Assembly (NCBI GenBank): GCA_903908025.1 | Contig: CAIVQM010000524.1 | Span: 1 to 8,930, forward strand | DNA length: 8,930 nt | Reading direction: 5' to 3' | Origin: an uncultured bacterium | Lineage (GTDB): Bacteria > Actinomycetota > Actinomycetes > S36-B12 | In this document: piece after piece, positions 1 through 6,424 of the stretch | How positions within the stretch are numbered: the first letter of the stretch is position 1 | Layout of the letters: each line of letters opens with the position of its first letter | Notes under the pieces: generated by a model | What the model was told of the DNA's origin: nothing | The model's database searches: none | Seen by the model: only the letters and a program-made list of their open reading frames with translations | Made by a program: the position numbers and the translations under genes

Positions 1-1535
1 ACGGCGAACTCATCACCACCCGTCCGCACCAGGAAGTCGCGAGGTGCGAGCACCTCGGCGAAGCGCTGAGCCATCTGGATGATCAACTGGTCACCCACCA
101 AGTGCCCCAGCCCGTTGTTCACGACCTTCAGGTCGTCGATGTCGAGGATCAGCAGCCCGACCGGCGCATCCGAGACATCGGCCAGCGCGGTCTCGAGGCG
201 CTCGACGAGCGCGGCGCGGTTGGGCAGTCCGGTGAGGCTGTCGCGCCGAGCCTGCTGCCGCAGAAGCTCCTCCGAGACCCGGTCGGCGGTGACGTCCTCC
301 AGCACGAGGACCGCGAACTCCTCAGCACCGTCGCCCGAGCCCTCGGTGGCGGGAGCACCCGGCTCCGAGAACCTCCTCGACAGCGTCGGCCGCAGCCAGC
401 GCACCGAACCATCCCGACTCATCGCGTGCATGTCGCGACCAGAGTCGAGGTCCGGGATACCGATCGGTTGTGCGGGCGTCAGGAGTGCGGACAGGCGTAC
501 GCCGCGCACCTCGTCACCGGGCAGCCCCACGAGGGCGAGGAAGGCCGGGTTCGCCTCCCTGATGACCGGATAGGAGTCCGGCGGCAGGGTCACCCAGGCG
601 GCGGGCACGGGAGACTCCCGGAAGACGGCCCCCAGCATGGCCGATGACCGGACGATGGCGCCCTCGATCTCCCGTCGCTCGCTGACCACCGATGCCAGCA
701 CGAAGACCGACACCGTCAGCACCAGCAGGTACATCTGGATCGCGAAGACGTCACTTGCCGTCATCGGCACCGACAAGTCGTACACGCCGGTCTCCAGCGA
801 CGCGGAGATGGACACTGCCAGCACCGTGAGACCCGTGAGGGAAGCCGTCAGCGGAACGGGGTAGCGAACGGCAGCGGCGATCAGCAAGGGCAGCACGAGG
901 TACTGGGAGCCGGGCACCAGGGTCCCGAAGGGTGAGAAGAAGATGAGCAGCAGGACGCAGACAAGGACCACGCCTCCCAGGATCAGCTCACGGCTCTCAG
1001 GGGGGCGCAGCGCCGTCCAACGCCACCGGTACAGGCCAAGGACCGTCGCAGAGCCGGCGATCAGTCCGACCATGGTGCTCAGGCCGACCTCAGCGAGCGC
1101 TCCGCCGCCGTAATCGCCGCCGAGCGCGCTGCCGGCCGCTGCAACGACGACCACCGGCAGGAGCCGGATCGCCGACGCAGCGATCGCCGTCAGGGCCACC
1201 CACGGCACATCGGCGCCCAGGCCGGAGTGGTCCCGACGGTTCCGTCGGATGATCCACGCGTAACCGAGGATGGCCAGCAGATCGACGCCCACCTGCAGGC
1301 CGACGAACCAGGCCGGCAGGTCGAGCCATGCGTACCCGAGCGCGAGGCCCACGGCTGTCGGCACCAGCAGAGGCCACCAGCGCCTCCGTGGCAGTACGAC
1401 AAGGAGGCCAGCGGCCAGGCCCCCGCCCACCCACACGATCGCGATCCCCTGCTCCGACACGATGAGCGGCGCCATGACGAGCAGGTAGACGATCCACAGG
1501 CACGCCCACAGGAACAGATCACGCAGCCTCGCCAC
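1..1535 (-). CDS. Membrane-anchored PAS-GGDEF diguanylate cyclase, MASE1-like sensor (3' partial)
   Basis: Probable diguanylate cyclase that makes c-di-GMP from two GTP at the inner face of the membrane. The frame is open from a GTG at 1535 to the left window edge (511 codons seen). A GGGAGGG ribosome-binding site at 1541-1547 lies 5 nt before that start. Residues 1-280 hold about eight hydrophobic segments. The first part (VWVGGGLAAGLL, then PRRRWWP and a VDLLAILGYAWIIRR stretch) resembles the MASE1 sensory domain. Residues about 295-415 look like a PAS domain (FRESPVPAAW, then VIREANPAFLALVG). The GGDEF domain begins near residue 428 with RRDSLTGLPNRAAL, continues with LDIDDLKVVNNGLGH, and reaches an intact TGGDEF at the edge. 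The residues before GGDEF read APRD, so the usual RxxD product-inhibition site lacks its arginine. An EAL domain could follow outside the window, so net synthesis is not certain. The MASE1 call is by resemblance; PAS and GGDEF are more secure. Confidence 0.9.
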   Translation of the reverse strand, partial: MARLRDLFLWACLWIVYLLVMAPLIVSEQGIAIVWVGGGLAAGLLVVLPRRRWWPLLVPTAVGLALGYAWLDLPAWFVGLQVGVDLLAILGYAWIIRRNRRDHSGLGADVPWVALTAIAASAIRLLPVVVVAAAGSALGGDYGGGALAEVGLSTMVGLIAGSATVLGLYRWRWTALRPPESRELILGGVVLVCVLLLIFFSPFGTLVPGSQYLVLPLLIAAAVRYPVPLTASLTGLTVLAVSISASLETGVYDLSVPMTASDVFAIQMYLLVLTVSVFVLASVVSERREIEGAIVRSSAMLGAVFRESPVPAAWVTLPPDSYPVIREANPAFLALVGLPGDEVRGVRLSALLTPAQPIGIPDLDSGRDMHAMSRDGSVRWLRPTLSRRFSEPGAPATEGSGDGAEEFAVLVLEDVTADRVSEELLRQQARRDSLTGLPNRAALVERLETALADVSDAPVGLLILDIDDLKVVNNGLGHLVGDQLIIQMAQRFAEVLAPRDFLVRTGGDEFA

Positions 1536-1677
1536 GCCGTCCCTCCCGCCACCACGCCCGAAATCCTCGGCAACACGCTATCCAACGCAGGGACCGGCCG
1601 CCCTGAACGCGCGGGAACGTCGGGCCACCATTACTCGCTCACTATGCTCGCCCCACCGAGCCTGGGGAGTCCGTCCG
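1536..1677. promoter_or_regulatory. Divergent intergenic region between the GGDEF gene and the GT87 operon
   Basis: This 142-bp gap separates two genes that start in opposite directions, so promoters for both should lie here. On the plus strand TATGCT at 1643-1648 is a possible -10 box, about 30 nt before the GTG start at 1678, but I see no convincing -35 box. On the minus strand a TAGCGT-like hexamer near 1577-1582 is a weak -10 candidate. GGGGAG at 1664-1669 is the ribosome-binding site of the GT87 gene. No strong palindrome that would suggest an operator was seen. Confidence 0.35.
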
Positions 1678-2865
1678 GTGAGCCCATCGACGCAGCAGCG
1701 CAGTCCCGAGTGGGCGCTGTACGCGGTCATCGCGGTCGTCTGGGTGGCGTCCCGCGCGTTTGCGTTGGTGTCCGTCGACATGACGCCATGGATGCTCAAC
1801 GACCTCGATATCTACGCGGCCTGGCTCCCTCACCTGCAGGACGGCATGTTCCCCACGGGCGATCCCACGTGGCAGTACCCGCCCGGTATCGCGCCGGTGT
1901 TCCTCATCGCGGGAGCCATCCCCATCGATTTCCGCTGGGCCTTCACCCTTGTCATCCTGGCTGCTGATGCCGCCATCATGGCCGCCCTCATGTGGGCCCA
2001 TGCCCGTCGCGCCGACTCGTCGTGGCGCGGGCTGTGGATCTGGGCGCTCGCCGGGCTGATCGTGGGCTCGATCATGATGGTGCGGTTCGACGTCGTGCCG
2101 ACGATGTTCGCCGTCGGAGCGGTCCTGCTCGTCGCCCGTCCGGCGCTCTCCGGGATGAGTACCGCCCTGGGGCTGACGGTCAAGGTGTGGCCAGCGCTCA
2201 TGCTGTTCGTCCTGCCCCGCCGCTCGCTCACCCGCGGGGTACTCGCCTTCATCGCAACCGCCGTCGTGGTTCTCGCGGCGTTCGGGATCCTGACCGACAA
2301 CAGCCTGTCGTTCATCGGCAACCAGCAGGCCCGAGGATTGCAGGTCGAATCGGTCGGCGCCCTCCCCTACGAACTCTTCACCCTGTTCGGCGGCCAGGTC
2401 GCCTTCGGGCTGAAGTACGGATCGATCCAGGTGCTCATGCAGGGGACGGAAGCCGTCGGTCTCGCCATGACCGCGACGGGGCTGGCGCTGTTCGCCGTGC
2501 TGGCGTGGGCGAGGCTGTCCGGGCGGCTGGAGTCGGTGCCGGCAGGGGATGTCGCTCTCACGGTGATGCTGGTTGCGGTCGCGACCAGTCGCGTCTATTC
2601 CCCGCAGTTCAACGTCTGGCTCGTCGGGCTCGCCGCCGTGGCCCTGACCAACGCCGCATCGCGCCAACGACTCGTCGTCACCCTCGTGATCGGTGTCTCG
2701 CTGCTGACGCAGGTCGTCTACCCGTGGTCCGCAACGCAATTGGTCACGGGCGAACCGGTTGCCATCATCGCGCAGACGCTTCGGATCACTGGTCTGCTGA
2801 CGGCCGTTGTTCTCGCCCTGCTCGCCGTCCTGCGAGCTCCACGAGCAGCAACGACGGAAGGCTGA
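1678..2865 (+). CDS. GT87-family (DUF2029) polyprenyl-phosphate-sugar-dependent glycosyltransferase
   Basis: A 395-residue multi-pass membrane protein of the GT-C fold, GT87/DUF2029 type. Known members in actinobacteria are mannosyltransferases that use polyprenyl-phosphate-mannose to build lipoglycans or glycolipids on the outer face of the membrane. About ten hydrophobic helices run from residue 12 to 386. Family landmarks are visible: an acidic loop after the first helix (NDLDIYAAW, residues 41-49), QYPPG at 66-70, RFD at 136-138, KVWP at 169-172, the QQARGLQVES block at 216-225, and YSPQF at 307-311. The GTG start at 1678 has GGGGAG 8 nt upstream. The alditol oxidase gene follows after only 5 bp, so the two are very likely co-transcribed. 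The donor and acceptor cannot be read from sequence; mannose is inferred from the family. Confidence 0.82.
   Translation: MSPSTQQRSPEWALYAVIAVVWVASRAFALVSVDMTPWMLNDLDIYAAWLPHLQDGMFPTGDPTWQYPPGIAPVFLIAGAIPIDFRWAFTLVILAADAAIMAALMWAHARRADSSWRGLWIWALAGLIVGSIMMVRFDVVPTMFAVGAVLLVARPALSGMSTALGLTVKVWPALMLFVLPRRSLTRGVLAFIATAVVVLAAFGILTDNSLSFIGNQQARGLQVESVGALPYELFTLFGGQVAFGLKYGSIQVLMQGTEAVGLAMTATGLALFAVLAWARLSGRLESVPAGDVALTVMLVAVATSRVYSPQFNVWLVGLAAVALTNAASRQRLVVTLVIGVSLLTQVVYPWSATQLVTGEPVAIIAQTLRITGLLTAVVLALLAVLRAPRAATTEG
2856..2861 (+). promoter_or_regulatory. Ribosome-binding site of the alditol oxidase gene
   Basis: GGAAGG lies 9 nt before the GTG at 2871 and inside the last codons of the GT87 gene. 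It selects this start over the open frame that extends far upstream through the GT87 gene, and it suggests translational coupling of the two genes. Confidence 0.65.
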
Positions 2866-2870
2866 TCGCC

Positions 2871-4121
2871 GTGCGCAACTGGTCCCAGCACGTTGAGTTC
2901 ACCGCAGCATCCATTGACAAGCCTCAGACGCTGGGCGACCTGCAGGCGCTGGTCGCATCGAGCGACCGGATCCGCGCCCTGGGAACGGCGCACTCCTTCA
3001 ACGACATCGCCGACACCACCGGCATCCACGTGTCGGTTGCGGGCCTTCCGCGCGGAATCGAGATCGACGCGAGCCACGACGTCGCACGCGTCTCCGCCGG
3101 GATGCGCTACGGCGAGGCGGCCCGCCTCCTGCACGAGCGCGGGTGGGCGGTCCACAACATGGCATCCCTCGGGCACATCTCCGTCGCCGGCACGATTGCC
3201 ACCGGCACGCATGGCTCCGGAGACCGCAACCCAACGCTGTCTGCATCCGTGCGCGGCCTCGAAATTGTCACCGCGACAGGCGACCTCGCGCGCCTGTCCG
3301 CTGAAACAGACCCCGACGGATTCGCCGGGACGATCGTCTCACTGGGGGCCCTCGGGGTGGTCACCACCGTCGACCTCGCCATCGAGCCCGCCTTCGATAT
3401 CCGGCAGTACGTCTTCGACGACGTAAGCCATGCCGCACTGCTGGCCGACTTCGACACCACGTTCGGCAGCGCCTACAGCGTCAGCTTCTTCACCTGCTGG
3501 GCACCCGGCCTGGTCGGGCAGGTGTGGATGAAGCGCCGCGGCGACACGGACGGCGAATGGCTAGAGCCGGGAATCCTCGACGGCACGCTGGCAGACGGCA
3601 AGCGTCACCCGCTGCCCGGCCACGATGCCATCCACTGCACCGAGCAGGGTGGCGTCGCCGGACCGTGGCACGAGCGACTGCCGCACTTCCGGCTCGACTT
3701 CACTCCGAGCTCGGGTGACGAACTGCAGACCGAGTACCTCGTGCCGCGCGACCGAGCAATCGCCATCCTTCGCGATCTCGAGGTCCTTGCACCGCGAATC
3801 CACCCACTCCTGCACGTCTCGGAGATCCGCACGATGTGTGCGGACGATCTGTGGCTCAGCGGCGCCTACGGCCGTGACACGGTCGGCATCCACTTCACGT
3901 GGCAGCGTCGACCCGAGGTCCTCGGTCTGCTCCCGGATCTCGACGCCTTCTTCGCAGACCGCGGCGGACGCCCACACTGGGGGAAGCTCTATGACGCCAG
4001 CGCGGCCTCGATCACCACCCGCTACCCGCGGTTCGCCGATTTCGTCGCCCTCGTTGAGCGGATGGACCCGACCGGCAAGTTCCGCAACCGCACGCTGGAT
4101 GCCCTGCTCTCCACCGGCTGA
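2871..4121 (+). CDS. FAD-dependent alditol oxidase (AldO/xylitol oxidase type)
   Basis: A 416-residue flavoprotein closely resembling Streptomyces coelicolor AldO (about 418 residues), which oxidises the terminal hydroxyl of xylitol or sorbitol to an aldose with release of hydrogen peroxide. GTAHSFN holds His41, matching the histidine that binds FAD covalently in AldO. MASLGHISVAGTIATGTHGSG (residues 97-117) is the FAD-binding signature, with Ser99 matching AldO Ser106. SEIRT (Glu318, Arg320) and RPHWGK (Lys372) match the remaining AldO active-site residues. CTEQGG and GPWHERLPHFR are further family blocks. No signal peptide is seen, so it should be cytosolic. The same frame is open back to 1992, but that part overlaps the GT87 gene and does not resemble the family; the GTG at 2871 gives the normal length. 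It ends 3 bp from the convergent RNA methyltransferase gene. The exact polyol is inferred. Residue matches rest on recalled AldO sequence. Confidence 0.92.
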   Translation: MRNWSQHVEFTAASIDKPQTLGDLQALVASSDRIRALGTAHSFNDIADTTGIHVSVAGLPRGIEIDASHDVARVSAGMRYGEAARLLHERGWAVHNMASLGHISVAGTIATGTHGSGDRNPTLSASVRGLEIVTATGDLARLSAETDPDGFAGTIVSLGALGVVTTVDLAIEPAFDIRQYVFDDVSHAALLADFDTTFGSAYSVSFFTCWAPGLVGQVWMKRRGDTDGEWLEPGILDGTLADGKRHPLPGHDAIHCTEQGGVAGPWHERLPHFRLDFTPSSGDELQTEYLVPRDRAIAILRDLEVLAPRIHPLLHVSEIRTMCADDLWLSGAYGRDTVGIHFTWQRRPEVLGLLPDLDAFFADRGGRPHWGKLYDASAASITTRYPRFADFVALVERMDPTGKFRNRTLDALLSTG

Positions 4122-4124
4122 GAG

Positions 4125-4958
4125 TCAGCGCAGCGCCCACACCGCAACAGCCGATGCGGCCGCCACGTTGAGCGAGTCGACGCCTCCCTGCATGGGGATG
4201 CGCACACACAGGTCGGCTGCGGAGATCGCTCCGGCGCTGAGCCCGTCGCCCTCGGTGCCCAGGACGAGAGCCACCCGCTCGGGTGGCGCAGCAGCGAAGT
4301 CATCGAGTGACACGGCATTGGGGGTGAGCGCCAGCGCCGCGATGGTGAAGCCCTCTGCCCGAAGCAGGTCGAGATCCTCCGGCCACGAGACCAGCCGCGT
4401 CCACGGCACCTGGAACACCGTCCCCATCGAGACGCGCACGCTGCGTCGGTAGAGCGGATCAGCACAGCGGGGTGTCACGAGCACGGCATCCGCCCCGAGT
4501 CCCGCCACCGAGCGGAAGATGGCACCCACATTCGTGTGGTCGACGATGTCCTCGAGGATCACGATCCGACGGGCCGGCTCGTCGCCGCGCGCGTGCGCGA
4601 GCAGGTCGGTCACGCTCGCCAAGGGCGGACGATGCATCGCCGCCAGCGAACCCCGATGCAGGTGGAAGCCGGTGATGTCGCGCAGCATGCCTTCGTCGGC
4701 GACGAAGACCGGCACGTCCCCGTCCTCACCGGCTCCCGAGGATTCGAGCACGTCGGCCATGTCCGGGAGCCACTTCTCCGCCATCAGGAATGACCGCGGG
4801 CGGTGGCCGGCATCGAGGGCTCGCCGGATGACGGACGAACTCTCCGCGATGTACAGGCCCTTCGCCGGCTCGTGCCGCGAGCGCAGGGCGACGTCGGTCA
4901 GCCCCAGGTAGTCGGCGAGCCGGTCGTCGGCAGCGTCGACGACTCGGATCACGGGCAC
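4125..4958 (-). CDS. SpoU/TrmH-family RNA 2'-O-methyltransferase
   Basis: A 277-residue SPOUT-class enzyme that should transfer a methyl group from S-adenosylmethionine to a ribose 2'-OH in rRNA or tRNA. The N-terminal part (residues 1-110) matches the substrate-binding region that precedes SpoU domains, with SRHEPAKGLYIAES early on. The catalytic domain has the three SpoU motifs: ILEDIVDHTNVGAIFRS (residues 134-150, with Asn143 and Arg149), LVLGTEGDGLS (231-241, with Glu236), and IPMQGGVDSLNVAAA (254-268, with Ser262 and Asn264). These support a trefoil-knot SAM site. The frame starts at a GTG (4958) with GGCAGG 8 nt upstream; a second GTG two codons on (4952) is possible. It lies 27 bp after the epoxide hydrolase gene on the same strand and is probably in one transcript with it. 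The modified nucleotide is not predictable here; some relatives give resistance to ribosome-targeting antibiotics, but nothing in the sequence points to that. Confidence 0.9.
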   Translation of the reverse strand: MPVIRVVDAADDRLADYLGLTDVALRSRHEPAKGLYIAESSSVIRRALDAGHRPRSFLMAEKWLPDMADVLESSGAGEDGDVPVFVADEGMLRDITGFHLHRGSLAAMHRPPLASVTDLLAHARGDEPARRIVILEDIVDHTNVGAIFRSVAGLGADAVLVTPRCADPLYRRSVRVSMGTVFQVPWTRLVSWPEDLDLLRAEGFTIAALALTPNAVSLDDFAAAPPERVALVLGTEGDGLSAGAISAADLCVRIPMQGGVDSLNVAAASAVAVWALR

Positions 4959-4985
4959 AGGTGCATCCTGCCGTTCACTGTCCCG

Positions 4986-6152
4986 TCACGACGACAGCGC
5001 CCGTCGGACCGCAGACACGAACAGCTCCGGCTGCTCCCACGATCCGAAGTGACCGCCCGCCGGCATGACCTCCCAATCAACGATGTTGAGACTGCGCTCC
5101 GCCCAGGATCGCGGCCACCGGCGGACATCCGTCGGGAAGATGGATACCGATGTCGGCACCGTGACCCAGGGCGGGTTCGGATCGTTGCGCTTCTGCTCCG
5201 CCCACTCCCAGTAGAGGCGGCAGGCTGATGCGATCGTGCCGGTGGCCCAGTAGATCGTGGCGTTGGCGAGCAGCTGGTCGCGTGTGAGCGCGTCCTCGAC
5301 ATCGCCGTCCATCACGGTGAACGACCGGCACATGTCGAGCAGCCACGACAGCAGCCCCGCGGGCGAGTCGTTCATCGCCACGGTCATCGTGTGCGGTCGA
5401 TGCGTGTTCGTCCCTACGTGGTTGACGCGCCCGGTCGCCACAGCGCGGTCCCAGTCGGCCAGGCCCTGACGCTCGAACTCGTCGAGTTCCTCGACCTCCC
5501 CGGCCGCAGGCGGCAGGCCCGTCGGCATCGTCAGGTGCAGAGCCGTCAGGCTGCCTGAACGATCGGATCGCGCAAGGTCGGTCGCGATGTTCGAACCCCA
5601 GTCGCCGCCCGCTGCCGCGTAGTGGTCGTGGCCGAGTGCATGCATCAGGTCGTCGAATGCCGACGAGATGCGCCGCACGTTCCAGCCACGCTCGGACGTC
5701 GGTCCGGAGAACCCATAGCCGGGAATCGACGGGCAGACGACATGGAACGCCGGTGCATCCGGGGCCCCGCACGCCGCGGGGTCGGAGAGCGGGCCAATGA
5801 CGTCGATGAACTCGATGACCGACCCGGGCCAGCCGTGGATGAGCAGGAGCGGAGTGGCGTCGGGCCGGGGCGACCGCTGGTGGAAAGCGTGCAGGCGCTG
5901 GCCGTCGACGTGCGTGACCACCTGGTCGAAGGCGTTGAGGCGCTCCTGCACGGCCGGCCAGTCGAACCCAGAGCGCCAGTACTCGCATAGTTCGCGCAAG
6001 TAGGTGATGTCGGTGCCGTAGTCCCAGCCGGAGCCGTCGATGCCATCGAACCAGCGAGTGCGAGCCAGTCGGTCGCTCAGATCGACGAGCACATCAGCCG
6101 GAATATCGATGTGAGTGGACTCAAGAGCCAGGGGCTGGGCGGAAGGCGGCAC
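4986..6152 (-). CDS. Epoxide hydrolase, microsomal type (EHN domain plus alpha/beta hydrolase)
   Basis: A 388-residue hydrolase expected to open epoxides to diols through an ester intermediate. Residues about 12-120 form the EHN domain (IDIPADVLVDLSDRLARTRW; DWPAVQERLNAF). The core shows HGWPGS at 106-111 (oxyanion hole), GGDWGS with nucleophile Asp184, FPTD with likely acid Asp342, and GGHFGSWEQP with His368. The second lid tyrosine is present (Tyr314 in YWATGTIASACRLYWE), but the first, within a YxxxQxTxPxT block in relatives, is His245 here (NHVGTNTHRPHT). No signal peptide is evident. Start: GTG at 6152 gives the usual length, with GAGGG 13 nt upstream, which is a long spacing. An in-frame ATG at 6242 (418 residues) has GGGG 7 nt upstream, but its extra 30 residues do not look like the family and span an 11-bp perfect hairpin. 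The RNA methyltransferase gene follows 27 bp downstream. Confidence 0.85.
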   Translation of the reverse strand: MPPSAQPLALESTHIDIPADVLVDLSDRLARTRWFDGIDGSGWDYGTDITYLRELCEYWRSGFDWPAVQERLNAFDQVVTHVDGQRLHAFHQRSPRPDATPLLLIHGWPGSVIEFIDVIGPLSDPAACGAPDAPAFHVVCPSIPGYGFSGPTSERGWNVRRISSAFDDLMHALGHDHYAAAGGDWGSNIATDLARSDRSGSLTALHLTMPTGLPPAAGEVEELDEFERQGLADWDRAVATGRVNHVGTNTHRPHTMTVAMNDSPAGLLSWLLDMCRSFTVMDGDVEDALTRDQLLANATIYWATGTIASACRLYWEWAEQKRNDPNPPWVTVPTSVSIFPTDVRRWPRSWAERSLNIVDWEVMPAGGHFGSWEQPELFVSAVRRALSS

Positions 6153-6181
6153 GCGCGAACGGTATCCCTCAAGACAGTTTT

Positions 6182-6212
6182 GGCGGCTCCACACCCCCGC
6201 AGTGGAGCCGCC
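6182..6212. repeat. Perfect 11-bp inverted repeat just upstream of the epoxide hydrolase
   Basis: GGCGGCTCCAC (6182-6192) and GTGGAGCCGCC (6202-6212) are exact reverse complements around a 9-nt loop. In the minus-strand transcript this hairpin would sit about 30 nt before the GTG start at 6152 and is followed by AAAAC, not by a U tract, so it is not a classical terminator in either direction. It could be an mRNA leader hairpin, a U-less terminator, or a dyad protein-binding site. If translation started at the ATG at 6242 it would be inside the coding region. Confidence 0.7.
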
Positions 6213-6252
6213 GATCGCATCCTGACGCAATGCCGGGATCATGGCCAGCCCC

Positions 6253-6274
6253 AAAAGTCCCCCCGACAGGGGAC
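6253..6274 (-). terminator. Probable intrinsic terminator after the choloylglycine hydrolase-like gene
   Basis: Read on the minus strand, GTCCCC and GGGGAC form a 6-bp GC-rich stem around a 6-nt loop (TGTCGG), followed at once by TTTT. It lies about 150 nt past the stop of the Ntn hydrolase gene and before the epoxide hydrolase gene. It would end the upstream transcript and implies that the epoxide hydrolase has its own promoter downstream, or depends on readthrough. The U tract is short, so strength is uncertain. Confidence 0.5.
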
Positions 6275-6279
6275 ATGAA

Positions 6280-6315
6280 CAAGCCCCTGCCGACGGGGGA
6301 GACAGCAGGGGCTTG
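6280..6315. repeat. Perfect 11-bp inverted repeat, 14-nt loop, next to the terminator
   Basis: CAAGCCCCTGC (6280-6290) and GCAGGGGCTTG (6305-6315) are exact reverse complements. Minus-strand RNA from the Ntn hydrolase gene would form this hairpin first and then, 5 nt later, the short GC stem at 6257-6274. The CAGGGG of its second arm could pair instead with the CCCCTG of the next stem, so the two structures can be mutually exclusive. A second, shorter pairing (CAGCA with TGCTG, 6304-6319) also competes. Tandem terminators are the simplest reading; an attenuator is the alternative. Confidence 0.6.
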
Positions 6316-6340
6316 CTGTGCAGATAATGCCGGATTTCCT

Positions 6341-6351
6341 TGCAAATTGCA
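6341..6351. promoter_or_regulatory. Palindromic 11-mer TGCAAATTGCA, possible operator
   Basis: TGCAA-A-TTGCA is a perfect dyad in the most AT-rich patch of the 6153-6424 intergenic region. This makes it a candidate binding site for a dimeric repressor. On the plus strand a GATAAT hexamer at 6323-6328 with GAGACA 18 nt upstream resembles a promoter, but it would fire antisense into the hydrolase gene. No regulator gene is in the window, so the role is speculative. Confidence 0.25.
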
Positions 6352-6424
6352 TGCCGACCCCGGCGAGTCGCGCAACATTTGTTCGATCAGCGGCCGGTTC
6401 GTCCGTCTACACCCGATTCCGGGC

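Noticed and set aside
1227..1967. 246-codon plus-strand frame opposite the GGDEF gene and into the GT87 gene
   Set aside because: It spans the divergent intergenic region and two supported genes, with a His/Pro/Arg-rich product and no plausible ribosome-binding site evidence.
1642..2739. Long antisense open frame (365 codons) opposite the GT87 gene
   Set aside because: The product would be dominated by Arg, Gly, Asp, Glu, His and Gln without family features; it is explained by the codon bias of the plus-strand gene.
1992..2870. N-terminal extension of the alditol oxidase frame, open through the GT87 gene
   Set aside because: It overlaps a well-supported membrane glycosyltransferase in another frame, is Arg/Pro/Asp-rich as GC-biased shadow frames are, and the oxidase has normal family length from the GTG at 2871.
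4125..4958. Antibiotic-resistance rRNA methyltransferase (TsnR/AviRb-like)
   Set aside because: The SpoU motifs are general to the family, and no antibiotic biosynthesis or resistance gene is nearby, so a specific resistance role is not supported.
5077..5988. 303-codon alternative frame inside the epoxide hydrolase gene, same strand
   Set aside because: Low-complexity Arg/Ala/Pro-rich product with no motif, while the overlapping frame has a complete set of epoxide hydrolase motifs.
6240..6242. ATG start for the epoxide hydrolase at 6242
   Set aside because: Not excluded, but less likely: the added 30 residues do not resemble the family, they span a perfect hairpin, and the ATG lies right after a probable terminator. 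A mapped transcript start upstream of 6242 would revive it.
6182..6318. Actinobacterial 6C small RNA
   Set aside because: The C runs suggested it, but only five C's are in the hairpin loops, the one run of six lies partly in a stem, and the paired-hairpin arrangement with a U tract on the same strand does not fit what I recall of the family.
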